Assembly: GCF_008180195.1 (NCBI RefSeq)
Contig: NZ_VTAV01000018.1
Coordinates: 1-64,000, forward strand
Source: Sphingobacterium phlebotomi
GTDB taxonomy: Bacteria; Bacteroidota; Bacteroidia; Sphingobacteriales; Sphingobacteriaceae
Length of the DNA stretch: 64,000 nt
Reading direction: 5' to 3'
Positions 1 through 8,077 of this stretch are shown here, piece by piece (the stretch's first letter is position 1; each line of letters opens with the position of its first letter). The notes under the pieces were generated by a model. That model saw only the letters and a program-made list of their open reading frames with translations. It was not told where the DNA came from and made no database searches. Both the position numbers and the translations under genes were made by a program.

Positions 1-30
1 AAGGTGGGAGAGTAGGTCGGTGCCGAATCC
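1..30 (+). rRNA. rrf: 5S ribosomal RNA, 3' end only (cut by window edge)
   Basis: The first 30 bases match the conserved 3' arm of bacterial 5S rRNA (GGTGGGAGAGTAGGTCGGTG followed by CCGAA). A strong intrinsic terminator follows at once, as expected at the end of an rRNA operon. Only the last quarter of the molecule lies in the window, so the exact 3' end (about base 28 to 31) is an estimate. Confidence 0.8.
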
Positions 31-37
31 TATACAG

Positions 38-75
38 GCCCCTGCAGTCATAACTGCAGGGGCTTTTTTGTTTTG
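38..75 (+). terminator. Intrinsic terminator of the rRNA operon
   Basis: A perfect 11-base-pair stem (38-48 with 53-63, GCCCCTGCAGT and its complement) closes a 4-base loop and runs into TTTTTTGTTTTG. It directly follows the 5S rRNA end. Confidence 0.9.
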
Positions 76-282
76 TTCTCTCCCCGGTAATAGACTCTTC
101 ATATTTTGCTAGTATGTTATTTTGTAGCGAAAATAGAATTAGAATGATATAACAGCAACATGAAGTAAAAAATCACTGCGTATGAATATTTGATGGGTTT
201 AACGCAGAAGAATTGTTAATTGATAGACAAAAGATGGGGAGGAGCTTGGTTTGCTATGGAATTAGATAAAGGCGAAAAGATA
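76..282. other. Intergenic stretch, no feature seen
   Basis: AT-rich sequence between the rRNA operon terminator and the sucD terminator. No convincing reading frame, repeat or RNA fold was seen. Confidence 0.5.
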
Positions 283-310
283 AAAGCCCGAAATTTTGCA
301 TTCGGGCTTT
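283..310 (-). terminator. Intrinsic terminator after sucD
   Basis: Inverted repeat 283-292 / 301-310 (AAAGCCCGAA and its complement) with an 8-base loop. Read on the minus strand it lies 29 bases past the sucD stop and is followed by a short T-rich tract. Confidence 0.7.
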
Positions 311-338
311 CTATAATTTATTAGAAAAAGACGTATAA

Positions 339-1211
339 CTATTTTGCCAATTCCTCTGCAATAGCAACTCCAATCTCAGCAGGAGATTCTACTACGCGGA
401 TGCCACATTCACGCATGATCTTCATTTTTGCAGCAGCAGTATCATCTGCTCCGCCTACAATTGCACCGGCATGTCCCATGCGGCGTCCCGGAGGCGCTGT
501 TTGTCCCGCAATGAAACCAACTACAGGTTTAGTACCATGTTCTTTAATCCAATGAGCTGCTTCTGCTTCCATGCCACCTCCAATTTCGCCGATCATGATA
601 ATACCTTCTGTTTCCGGGTCGTTCATTAGCAATTCTACCGCTTCTTTTGTTGTTGTGCCAATGATAGGGTCTCCGCCGATACCGATGGCCGTTGTGATAC
701 CTAAACCAGCCTTTACTGTTTGATCTACGGCTTCGTAAGTTAATGTTCCTGATTTAGAAACAACGCCCACTTTTCCTCTTTTGAAAATAAAACCTGGCAT
801 GATGCCAATTTTAGCTTCTTCAGCAGTAATAATACCCGGACAATTTGGCCCAATTAATCTAGAATTTTTATCGCTCAAGTACGATTTTACTTGAATCATA
901 TCTTTAGTAGGGATACCCTCTGTGATACAAACAATAACTTCAATACCTGCTTGAGCTGCTTCCATAATAGCATCAGCAGCAAATGCAGGAGGAACAAAAA
1001 TGATAGAAACGTTAGCACCAGTTGCTTCTACCGCATCTTGTACTGTATTGAATACCGGACGATCCAAATGAGATTGTCCTCCTTTTCCGGGGGTAACACC
1101 TCCAACTACATTCGTACCGTACTCAATCATTTGAGATGCGTGATAAGTACCTTCATTTCCGGTAAAGCCTTGCACAATTACCTTTGAATCTTTATTTACT
1201 AATACACTCAT
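339..1211 (-). CDS. sucD: Succinyl-CoA ligase (ADP/GDP-forming) alpha subunit
   Basis: Alpha subunit of succinyl-CoA synthetase, the TCA-cycle enzyme that interconverts succinyl-CoA and succinate with nucleotide triphosphate formation in the cytoplasm. The N-terminal CoA-binding fold carries GFTGNEGTYH (about residues 15-24), and the ligase domain carries the phosphohistidine loop MGHAGAIVGG near residue 245. I start it at the ATG at 1211, giving 290 residues, the normal family length; a longer open frame upstream adds 13 residues with no family match. A TAGATTTG -7 element sits 21 bases upstream of this ATG, which supports the choice. The beta subunit sucC is not next to it, a separation often seen in Bacteroidota. 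Confidence 0.95.
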   Translation of the reverse strand: MSVLVNKDSKVIVQGFTGNEGTYHASQMIEYGTNVVGGVTPGKGGQSHLDRPVFNTVQDAVEATGANVSIIFVPPAFAADAIMEAAQAGIEVIVCITEGIPTKDMIQVKSYLSDKNSRLIGPNCPGIITAEEAKIGIMPGFIFKRGKVGVVSKSGTLTYEAVDQTVKAGLGITTAIGIGGDPIIGTTTKEAVELLMNDPETEGIIMIGEIGGGMEAEAAHWIKEHGTKPVVGFIAGQTAPPGRRMGHAGAIVGGADDTAAAKMKIMRECGIRVVESPAEIGVAIAEELAK

Positions 1212-1231
1212 TTTTTCTGTTTTTTTCAAAG

Positions 1232-1262
1232 CAAATCTACCATTTTGCAATGACTTCTAAAA
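1232..1262 (-). promoter_or_regulatory. Bacteroidota-type promoter for sucD
   Basis: On the minus strand TAGATTTG (1239-1232) matches TAnnTTTG exactly. Nineteen bases upstream there is a T-run instead of a full TTTG, so the -33 element is imperfect. Confidence 0.55.
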
Positions 1263-1320
1263 ATTTAAGCTCGTGCTATTCGTCTTTTTTTCTTCTTCGT
1301 TTCCTCAGCGTCTCATAACC

Positions 1321-1854
1321 TTACAAAAGCTTCAACTTTTGCACGAACTGCCACAACACAATTCCGATAGTAACCGACACATTTAGTGAGTGTTTGGTGC
1401 CAAATTGAGGGATTTCGATACACCCGTCTATTGCTTGCATGATTTCATCGGATACACCGTGTACCTCATTACCGAATATCAACGCATATTTTTTTTGTGA
1501 ATCTGTTTCAAAGTTTTGTAATACGGTACTTCCGGAAGCTTGTTCTATAGCAAGGAGGGTATAATGTTCTTTCTTCAATTGCTCAATAGCCGTTGTCGTA
1601 TTCGGACAATATTCCCAATTAACGGATTGCGTCGCACCCAATGCTGTTTTTTCTATTTCGCGATGAGGGGGCGTGCCCGTGATACCACATAAAAAAATTT
1701 TTTCGATAGCAAATCCATCCGCAGTACGGAAAGTTGATCCTACATTATGCATGCTGCGTACATTGTCCAATACAACGACAATCGGAATTTTTTCTTGGTT
1801 TTTAAAAGAATCGATATCAACTCGATTCAACTCTTCCATTGATAGTTTTCGCAT
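1321..1854 (-). CDS. TrmH/SpoU-family RNA 2'-O-methyltransferase
   Basis: A single-domain SPOUT methyltransferase of 177 residues. The three SpoU motifs are visible: N-V-R-S-M-H-N-V-G-S-T-F-R-T-A-D near residues 30-50, IFGNEVHGVSDEI near 125-137, and IPQFGTKHSLNVSVTIGI near 145-165. The family transfers a methyl group from S-adenosylmethionine to a ribose 2'-OH of tRNA or rRNA. Which RNA is modified cannot be told from sequence; it has no N-terminal substrate-binding extension of the kind found in RlmB. The start is the ATG at 1854 (MRKLSMEELN); the open frame continues upstream with a hydrophobic stretch unlike the family. Divergent from rpsT. Confidence 0.88.
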   Translation of the reverse strand: MRKLSMEELNRVDIDSFKNQEKIPIVVVLDNVRSMHNVGSTFRTADGFAIEKIFLCGITGTPPHREIEKTALGATQSVNWEYCPNTTTAIEQLKKEHYTLLAIEQASGSTVLQNFETDSQKKYALIFGNEVHGVSDEIMQAIDGCIEIPQFGTKHSLNVSVTIGIVLWQFVQKLKLL

Positions 1855-1914
1855 GAGCGAAATTAAAAAGTAAAAGGTAAAAAAAGAACAATAGCATAAC
1901 ATTTTTCAAATACA

Positions 1915-1946
1915 TTTTGAATATTGGAAACGATATGTTATTTTTG
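1915..1946 (+). promoter_or_regulatory. Bacteroidota-type promoter for rpsT
   Basis: TTTTG at 1915-1919, 19 bases, then TATTTTTG at 1939-1946: both halves of the Bacteroidota housekeeping sigma consensus with the usual spacing. Predicted transcript start is about 40 bases before the rpsT ATG. Confidence 0.75.
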
Positions 1947-1992
1947 CATTCCGAAACTGGAATAAGAAAGAAAATAAAATTAGCTAAGAGAA

Positions 1993-2247
1993 ATGGCAAA
2001 TCATAAATCAGCGCTTAAAAGAATTAGAGCAAACGCGGCAAAACGCTTAAGAAACCGTTACCAAGCAAAAACTACTCGTAACGCAATTAAAAAATTACGT
2101 AATACAACAGATGCTGAAGAAGCTAAAACGTTGTTACCAAGAGTTGTTTCGATGCTTGATCGTTTGGCTAAGAAGAATGTAATCCATAAGAACAAGGCTT
2201 CTAACAACAAATCGAAGTTAACGAAGTTAGTTAATAAATTAGGTTAA
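1993..2247 (+). CDS. rpsT: 30S ribosomal protein S20
   Basis: Small basic protein of 84 residues opening MANHKSALKRIRANAAKRLR, the S20 signature, and rich in Lys and Arg throughout (three-helix bundle that binds the 5' domain of 16S rRNA). Length is normal for the family. Stands alone between a strong promoter (1915-1946) and an intrinsic terminator (2275-2303), so it is probably monocistronic. Confidence 0.97.
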   Translation: MANHKSALKRIRANAAKRLRNRYQAKTTRNAIKKLRNTTDAEEAKTLLPRVVSMLDRLAKKNVIHKNKASNNKSKLTKLVNKLG

Positions 2248-2274
2248 TTTTTAGTCTGTTCTATAAGAATAAAG

Positions 2275-2303
2275 AAGGGATGTATTAATTTACATCCCTT
2301 TTC
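2275..2303 (+). terminator. Intrinsic terminator after rpsT
   Basis: Ten-base-pair perfect stem 2275-2284 / 2291-2300 (AAGGGATGTA and its complement), 6-base loop, then TTCTT. Lies 28 bases after the rpsT stop. Confidence 0.85.
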
Positions 2304-2330
2304 TTGTTGAATTTCGTTGAAGAAATTCCG

Positions 2331-3188
2331 TTATAGTAGTTTTTGGATAATCTCATCCAATTTAGTCCCGTTGTCTTTGTAAGGAGCTAGGTCGTATAAT
2401 TCTACTTTTCGGAAGTCGATCGGGTGACTTTCGCTTTGCAAATAAATAAATCCTTGATCTAAAAGCTTGCCGTCCATTTTCTTTGCGGGGTCGTAATGTT
2501 CTACGTTTCCTCCTCCGATTTGAGGTTTGTTGTATTCCAATACTACTTCTCCTTCTAATATGTGCTGGATAAGGGAGTCACCTAGTACCAGAAAGTCAGC
2601 TGTTACCCACTCATCTCCGTGATAGGTTTTTGAGGTAGAGCTCGTGCAATGAGGTGTGAATAGCGTTCCATCAATAATGACGTTTGTCCCCGGTGTGCAT
2701 AAGTTCGAAGTGGTTCGCTCGTCCTTGCCGTTTCCACCGAGAAACTGTCCTTCAACAGAGATGGGGAAATCCTGTTCTTTCAACATGGTGCTTGGATCCT
2801 GCCCGTGAAGCATAGCTCCGCTGTTACGCCAAGCCCAGCCTTCGCCTCCTTTAACCTGCTCGTCAACAAAGCGATATTCCACACGAAGAAGGTAATAGCT
2901 ATAGGGTGTATTATAAGCCAAATGACCGTATTGCTTATTAAATTCGTCGTAGCCATCATATCGTACTTTAAGTAGGCCATCTTCTACACGGAATGTGTTG
3001 GCATAATTCTCACCCACTTCGTGCAATCGAATTTTTGGTGTCCAATCGTTGATATCGTTACCATTAAAAAGTTGAATTGGTTGAGGTGTTTCATCGTTTG
3101 ATGATGCAGTTTTACTTCCTGCCGGAGAGCAGGCAAATAAAATGCTTCCGGTTGCTAATGCTGATAGAAAGCTGAGTTTAATATTCAT
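2331..3188 (-). CDS. DUF1080 (3-keto-disaccharide hydrolase family) lipoprotein
   Basis: Secreted lipoprotein of 285 residues. The N-terminus is a lipoprotein signal (hydrophobic stretch ending LFACS, Cys near residue 20). The rest is one DUF1080 beta-sandwich, with the typical opening LFNGNDINDWTP near residue 40 and the closing pattern IYLQSESHPIDFRKVELYDL. The Pfam family, now called 3-keto-disaccharide hydrolase, is a concanavalin-like fold; several members act on 3-keto-glycosides but many are untested. The start is the ATG at 3188; an upstream extension would overlap the regulator gene and has no signal character. It lies 13 bases after the AraC-type gene, so the two are probably cotranscribed and the regulator may control sugar-related functions. 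Confidence 0.85.
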   Translation of the reverse strand: MNIKLSFLSALATGSILFACSPAGSKTASSNDETPQPIQLFNGNDINDWTPKIRLHEVGENYANTFRVEDGLLKVRYDGYDEFNKQYGHLAYNTPYSYYLLRVEYRFVDEQVKGGEGWAWRNSGAMLHGQDPSTMLKEQDFPISVEGQFLGGNGKDERTTSNLCTPGTNVIIDGTLFTPHCTSSTSKTYHGDEWVTADFLVLGDSLIQHILEGEVVLEYNKPQIGGGNVEHYDPAKKMDGKLLDQGFIYLQSESHPIDFRKVELYDLAPYKDNGTKLDEIIQKLL

Positions 3189-3201
3189 GTGTGGTTTAAG
3201 G

Positions 3202-4017
3202 TTATAGTAATAAATTTTTGTTTTTGACGTATTCACTGGGTCTTACCCCGATAACTTTGTTGAATGTGTTGCTGAAGGTTGGCAAACTACTATAGCCGAC
3301 TTTCGTCGCCACTTCGTTTACACTCATTTTTTCGTCCAATAGTAACTTTAATGCCGTGAGCATGCGAAGGATGGTGTAATATTGAATAAAGCTCATATTT
3401 AATTCTCGTTGAAAGAGACGAGCTAAGGTTCGTTCACTAAACTCAAATTCCTTAGCCAGCTTTTTAAAGCTAATATTCTCTTCTATCCGTTGTTCCAGAT
3501 AATTGACAATCGCTTTTAGTTTTTCATGCTTTGGATAGGGAAGCGCTAGCGGCAATTCCGTCTGAGATATTTCCGGAAGGATTAACTTAAAAGCTTTCGC
3601 GATAGAAAATTTAGGCTCTTCCGTAGGAAATATGTTGCCTGTCCAACGATTGGTGAACATGATAAACTCGATTAAAAAATCATTAACAGGATAGATGTTT
3701 ACCTTGTCAAAAAAATCGGTGTCGGTGTCAAATTCGGGGAAATATAAATTTCGCATTACCACCTCTGGGCTGCTGGGATAGATGCTATGCCTTATTCCGC
3801 CTGGGATCCATATATAATGACGGGCCGGCAGAAAATAAGATTTTTCTTCGGTTTTTAAAAAAACAATCCCTCCTTCTGTATAAAGAAACTGCCCTTTTAT
3901 ATGACTATGTTCGGAAATGAAGGTTTCGCCCATAAGTGCATGGTGACAATAAATACTATTTTCGAAAGTATCCACTTCCGTCATATAATATTTGTCTACG
4001 TAAAGCGTTCTGTTCAT
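3202..4017 (-). CDS. AraC-family transcriptional regulator
   Basis: 271-residue regulator with an N-terminal cupin-like sensor (about 20-140, containing H-S-H-I-K-G and IPGGIRHSIYP) and a C-terminal double helix-turn-helix of the AraC type (about 165-268; FSERTLARLFQREL and VGYSSLPTFSNTFNKVIG). The cupin half normally binds a small effector. It is followed 13 bases later by a DUF1080 lipoprotein and is divergent from a CoA-transferase gene; either could be its target. Effector unknown. Confidence 0.9.
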   Translation of the reverse strand: MNRTLYVDKYYMTEVDTFENSIYCHHALMGETFISEHSHIKGQFLYTEGGIVFLKTEEKSYFLPARHYIWIPGGIRHSIYPSSPEVVMRNLYFPEFDTDTDFFDKVNIYPVNDFLIEFIMFTNRWTGNIFPTEEPKFSIAKAFKLILPEISQTELPLALPYPKHEKLKAIVNYLEQRIEENISFKKLAKEFEFSERTLARLFQRELNMSFIQYYTILRMLTALKLLLDEKMSVNEVATKVGYSSLPTFSNTFNKVIGVRPSEYVKNKNLLL

Positions 4018-4137
4018 TGTTTTCTTGCGTAGGAGACATAAATTTCTTGTTTTTTAATGACATAACCAAAAAAGTGAGAGACATATAGGAAATTGCTTAT
4101 TATTACTTATCTTACATGGGGTAACAGCATTATTCAT

Positions 4138-5646
4138 ATGACAACAGAAAGAATAAAATTAGAAAGACTGAAAGATAAAGTAATGACCGTCCAAGAAGCG
4201 ATCAGTTTTTTTGACAACGATATGGTGGTTGGGGCGAGTGGCTTTACGAAAGCAGGAGACAGTAAAGTAGTGCTGGAAGCCTTGGCCGAGCGGGCGAGAA
4301 CGGAAGATATAAAAATTACGCTGATGACCGGTGCGTCGTTAGGACATGATACGGATGGAAAGCTTGCAGCAGCAGGAGCTTTAAAAAAACGAATGCCCTT
4401 TCAGGTAGACCGTACGTTGCGAAACAAGATTAATGCAGGTGAAGTGTTGTTCATAGATCAGCACCTTAGTGAGAGTGCGGAGTTGTTGCACAATAAGAAT
4501 CTTCCTTCTGTCGACATTGCAGTTATTGAAGTGGCGTATATAGATCGAGATGGAAGTCTCGTGCCTACTACGTCTGTCGGAAATTCAGCTACATTTGCTG
4601 AGCTGGCCGAAAAAATCATTATTGAGATTAATGCGGCTATCCCGATGGAGATTTATGGGCTCCATGATATATATAAACCAGAGAACTACCCATATAGAAA
4701 TGTGATACCTATTGTTGCTCCTTGGAATAAGATAGGGCGCAAGACCATCGCGGTTAATCCGGATAAGATTGTTGGAATTGTTTTTACAGATAAAAAAGAT
4801 AGCCCGGCAGAAATTGCCGAACCGGATGCAAAGACAATTGCCATAGCTGCCCATATCTTGAATTTCTTTGAAAATGAAGTGCAATTGGGTCATCTTAGTG
4901 ATCGTCTTCAACCACTACAAGCCGGGATCGGAAAAGTGGCCAACGCGGTATTGATGGGTTTTAGAAATAGTAATTTCTATGATTTGACGATGTTTTCCGA
5001 GGTATTACAGGATAGTACATTTGATTTAATAGATGCTGGAAAGCTGTCTTTTGCTTCCGCGTCGTCTATTACAGTTTCCGAAGCGTGTTATGAGCGAGTA
5101 TTCGGCAATTTACAGCGATATCGGGATAAAATTGTGCTTCGGCCCCAAAATATTTCCAATACGCCGGGCTTGATTCGTCGGCTAGGAGTTATCGCTATCA
5201 ATACAGCTATTGAGTTTGATATTTACGGAAACGTCAACTCTACACATATTGCCGGTTCTAAAATCATGAACGGTATCGGGGGCTCGGGTGATTTTGCTAG
5301 AAATGCATATCTCAGTATTTTTGTAACGCAAGCAGCCTCTAAAAATAATACTATTTCGCATGTCCTGCCTATGGTGTCCCATGTGGATCATACCGAACAT
5401 GATGTTGACGTGTTGGTTACGGATATTGGCTTAGCGGATTTACGTGGGCTTGCCCCGAGAGAACGTGCTCAAAAAATTATCGATAATTGTGTTCATCCGG
5501 ATTTTAGAGAAGAACTTCAGTCCTATTTTGATAGAGCATGTGAAAGAGGGGGGCATACACCTCATTTATTAGAAGAAGCCTTTAGCTGGCACTTACGTCT
5601 TGCGGAAACCGGTACGATGAAAAAACAAGTTGACGCATTTTCATAA
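4138..5646 (+). CDS. Acetyl-CoA hydrolase/transferase, probable succinate:acetate CoA-transferase
   Basis: 502-residue class I CoA-transferase of the AarC/Ach1/Cat1 family, which swaps CoA between succinate, acetate or related acids. Both CoA-transferase halves are present, with VGASGFTKAG near residue 30, GIGKVANAVLMG near 262 and the catalytic Glu in MFSEVLQD (Glu288 by count), which forms the glutamyl-CoA intermediate in this family. C-terminal motif DIGLADLRGLAPRERA is also typical. The ATG at 4138 gives the standard length; the frame is open 15 codons further upstream without family match. Together with sucD this suggests flexible succinyl-CoA metabolism, but the two genes are not linked. 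Its last 6 bases overlap the convergent DeoR gene. Confidence 0.88.
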   Translation: MTTERIKLERLKDKVMTVQEAISFFDNDMVVGASGFTKAGDSKVVLEALAERARTEDIKITLMTGASLGHDTDGKLAAAGALKKRMPFQVDRTLRNKINAGEVLFIDQHLSESAELLHNKNLPSVDIAVIEVAYIDRDGSLVPTTSVGNSATFAELAEKIIIEINAAIPMEIYGLHDIYKPENYPYRNVIPIVAPWNKIGRKTIAVNPDKIVGIVFTDKKDSPAEIAEPDAKTIAIAAHILNFFENEVQLGHLSDRLQPLQAGIGKVANAVLMGFRNSNFYDLTMFSEVLQDSTFDLIDAGKLSFASASSITVSEACYERVFGNLQRYRDKIVLRPQNISNTPGLIRRLGVIAINTAIEFDIYGNVNSTHIAGSKIMNGIGGSGDFARNAYLSIFVTQAASKNNTISHVLPMVSHVDHTEHDVDVLVTDIGLADLRGLAPRERAQKIIDNCVHPDFREELQSYFDRACERGGHTPHLLEEAFSWHLRLAETGTMKKQVDAFS

Positions 5647-6390
5647 TATTTTTACGCCTACTTTGCGGTACGGTTCTAAAAAAGGGCTGTCGGCAGGTAG
5701 TTCGGTTATGAGATAGTCAATTTGTTCGATTGACGAAACGATAAACTTTCTATTGCTATTTAGTTTTTCGCTGATACACATCACGACGGTTGTTTTTGAT
5801 GATTGTATCATCGCTTTTTTGGCTTGAACAATTTCCCAGTCGATATCACTAAGCCCTTGTTCGGCTGAAAAACCATTTGCACCTAAGACACATATATTCG
5901 CCCGGATATCTTTTAGCTGATTGACGACATCCGCCCCCGTGTGCAGATATGAATCCTTATGTAACCTTCCTCCGATTGTATTTACAATAGCGTCGTTATT
6001 TTCTGCCAAGGCAATAGCGGTTTGAGGGCTTATGGTAAAAAAGTGTAAATTAAGATTTTTAGGGGTTACTTTCGCAAAAGCCTGGATGGTTGTTCCTCCT
6101 TCAATTAAAATAACCTGGTCCTTTTTTAATAAGGAAATGGCCTTTTCCGCAATCACTTTCTTAGCTTCAGAACCGTAAACTGTTTCCTGTTGTTGGAAAG
6201 GGGTAACCAGTGAATTGCTGATTGCGCCGCCGTGTACTTTGGTAACGAGTCCAGCTTCAGTAAGTTCTTTTAAATCCCGGCGGACAGTGTCCTCAGAAAC
6301 TTGCAGCAGTTCGCTTAGGTCAGTGGATAATACTTTATTATGTAAATTGATTTCGCGAAGTATTATTTTTAAGCGTTCCTCTTTTAACAT
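5641..6390 (-). CDS. DeoR-family transcriptional regulator
   Basis: 249 residues: an N-terminal winged helix (1-58, with the DeoR signature SEDTVRRDLKELTEAGLV) followed by the DeoR C-terminal sensor domain (about 75-235; LIEGGTTIQAFAK, LGANGFSAEQGLSD). The sensor domain resembles sugar-phosphate isomerases, and the family usually responds to phosphorylated sugars. It is divergent from the EEP-SusCD-MurQ-ceramidase-GH84 operon, and repeated AACGCA-type motifs cover the space between, so it is the likely local repressor, with MurNAc-6-P or GlcNAc-6-P as a natural guess for the ligand (inference). Its stop overlaps the convergent CoA-transferase by 6 bases. Confidence 0.92.
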   Translation of the reverse strand: MLKEERLKIILREINLHNKVLSTDLSELLQVSEDTVRRDLKELTEAGLVTKVHGGAISNSLVTPFQQQETVYGSEAKKVIAEKAISLLKKDQVILIEGGTTIQAFAKVTPKNLNLHFFTISPQTAIALAENNDAIVNTIGGRLHKDSYLHTGADVVNQLKDIRANICVLGANGFSAEQGLSDIDWEIVQAKKAMIQSSKTTVVMCISEKLNSNRKFIVSSIEQIDYLITELPADSPFLEPYRKVGVKIL

Positions 6391-6419
6391 CTTGTCATTT
6401 ACTTTTTGGTTATATCTGC

Positions 6420-6427
6420 CAAAGATA
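6420..6427 (-). promoter_or_regulatory. -7 element of the deoR-type gene
   Basis: TATCTTTG on the minus strand matches TAnnTTTG exactly, 30 bases before the regulator ATG. No good -33 TTTG is present; one of the AACGCA-type repeats (6449-6460) occupies that position. Confidence 0.55.
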
Positions 6428-6448
6428 AGGTTTTGTGCGGATATTGAC

Positions 6449-6604
6449 TTTGCGTTTATGGAATTATTAAATATGCTAAAAAACGCATATAAGGTTATTT
6501 TTAAATTATTTTATCGTGATTTTTACGTTAAAAGTTGAAAAAATATTTTAATATTCGTTTTTATGCGTTTATATTTGTTTTTAAAAACGCAAATAAGCGT
6601 ATAT
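6449..6604. promoter_or_regulatory. Cluster of AACGCAwATAA repeats, putative DeoR-type operators
   Basis: At least four related sites lie between the divergent genes: TTTGCGTTTATG (6449-6460), AACGCATATAA (6482-6492), TTATGCGTTTATA (6561-6573) and AACGCAAATAA (6586-6596), the last running into AAGCGTATAT. Two sit around the -33 region of the regulator gene and two surround the -7 of the operon. The placement fits binding by the adjacent DeoR-type protein; binding itself is inferred. Confidence 0.6.
6570..6577 (+). promoter_or_regulatory. -7 element of the MurQ/GH84 operon
   Basis: TATATTTG matches TAnnTTTG exactly, 95 bases before the ATG of the first operon gene. It overlaps one operator-like repeat and precedes another, as in a repressed promoter. 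No clear -33 TTTG was found at 19 bases. Confidence 0.55.
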
Positions 6605-6671
6605 GTTTTAGATGAAATGAAAGACAACAGCGCGTTTAAATAGAAAGTAATAACCCTAATACAGTAAAATT

Positions 6672-8039
6672 ATGAAGAAAACTAGCATCCTTTTTTTAAT
6701 CATTTTTATGGTTTCTACCATGCTGGCATGTGGAACAAATAATCCCGAGCCTAATAATAAGCCTAATCCAGAGGAGCCAGATCATCCGGAAATTCCTGAC
6801 GTATCAAATCCCGAGGCTATTCGAGTCATGGTATATAATATCCGTCATGGACGAGGGATGGATAATATTGTGGGTCTACATCGGATTTTAGAAGTAATTA
6901 AAAACTCTGAGGCATCTATTGTAGCATTAAATGAAATCGATAGGCATTATGGGGCAAGAAGCAATTATGAGGATCAAGTAAAATCACTTGCTGATGCCTT
7001 GGATATGCATTACGTTTATCAGCCTACAACTACTGAGCCGGCCAACACGGCTTCGGGGAATAAACCGAGAGAACATGGTCATGCACTGCTTAGTAAATAT
7101 GCTATCGTTGAAAGCGAAAAGCGGGATTTCTCTGTCGGAGATGATTATGGAAGAGGTATTCTCCGGGCAAAACTAAATGTTGACGGACAGAACCTCCAAG
7201 TTTATGTTACGCACTGGGGGCTTACAGAAGCAGCTCGGTTTAACCATATTAAAGAAACCGTTATGTTTATGAATGATTATCCCGGTAAGAGTGTGCTAAT
7301 GGGAGATTTGAATGCTACGCCGGATGAGCATAATATTATTACATTAAAAAGTAGGTTATTAGATGCGACAGAGGACAATGCCTACACGTTTAATGCCGAA
7401 ACTCCCACCAAAAAAATTGATTATATTTTTGCTAGTGGGGATATGGATATAACTGAAACTAAGGTTATCAATACGACAGCGTCCGATCATCGTCCTATTG
7501 TAGCGGATATAAATCTGGATAAGGAAATAGATAATAGTTTGTTATACCCTAATTTTCCAGAAAGTTTTGAGGTTACTGATGGAAACTTTATAAACTATGA
7601 AGGTGGTGATCGGGTAAGAACCTTTCCGTCGGGTGCGTGGAATTTCACACAAGCGGCTATTGTTAACAATCCAAGATATGTGTATGATGATCGGCCAACG
7701 TCGGGAATAGATGTCGTGCGTATGAGGAACAATTTGACGACATCGGCGTATGTTCAGATGGATTTTGACTTACTGAATGGCGCATCCAAGGTTACCGTTT
7801 GGTATAGTGTCTATTTTAAAGATGCTTCTAGTACTTGGCGATTAGAATATTCGACCGATGGCGGTACGACTTGGACGCAGACCGGCTCCGATATCTCAGA
7901 CGCTGGATTTGTTAAAAAACAGGCGGTTTTTAATATGGATATTACTGGTCCGGTGAGATTTAGAATCAATAAGCTAGGTTTAGGGACAACGAATAACGGA
8001 AGGCTGTGTATTGATGATTTTGCAATATATAAGAAGTAA
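6672..8039 (+). CDS. Endonuclease/exonuclease/phosphatase (EEP) family lipoprotein
   Basis: 455-residue surface or periplasmic lipoprotein (signal ending MLAC, Cys near 20, then a Pro/Asn-rich linker). Residues about 50-285 form an EEP domain with the metal and catalytic motifs VYNIRHG, NEIDRHYG, HALLSK, THWGL, MGDLNATPDE, KIDYIFAS and SDHRPIV all present. Residues about 290-455 are a beta-rich module of the kind found in Bacteroidota as an anchor or binding domain. EEP enzymes cut phosphodiesters in nucleic acids, inositol phosphates or sphingomyelin; the true substrate is not evident. First gene of the operon, 38 bases before susC, under the putative DeoR-type operators. Confidence 0.85.
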   Translation: MKKTSILFLIIFMVSTMLACGTNNPEPNNKPNPEEPDHPEIPDVSNPEAIRVMVYNIRHGRGMDNIVGLHRILEVIKNSEASIVALNEIDRHYGARSNYEDQVKSLADALDMHYVYQPTTTEPANTASGNKPREHGHALLSKYAIVESEKRDFSVGDDYGRGILRAKLNVDGQNLQVYVTHWGLTEAARFNHIKETVMFMNDYPGKSVLMGDLNATPDEHNIITLKSRLLDATEDNAYTFNAETPTKKIDYIFASGDMDITETKVINTTASDHRPIVADINLDKEIDNSLLYPNFPESFEVTDGNFINYEGGDRVRTFPSGAWNFTQAAIVNNPRYVYDDRPTSGIDVVRMRNNLTTSAYVQMDFDLLNGASKVTVWYSVYFKDASSTWRLEYSTDGGTTWTQTGSDISDAGFVKKQAVFNMDITGPVRFRINKLGLGTTNNGRLCIDDFAIYKK

Positions 8040-8077
8040 GAATAACGAATCACAATGATCCTAATATAAAATCCATT

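Noticed and set aside
2331..5646. DUF1080, AraC and CoA-transferase as one pathway
   Set aside because: The CoA-transferase is divergent and its chemistry is unrelated to DUF1080; no shared operator could be found.
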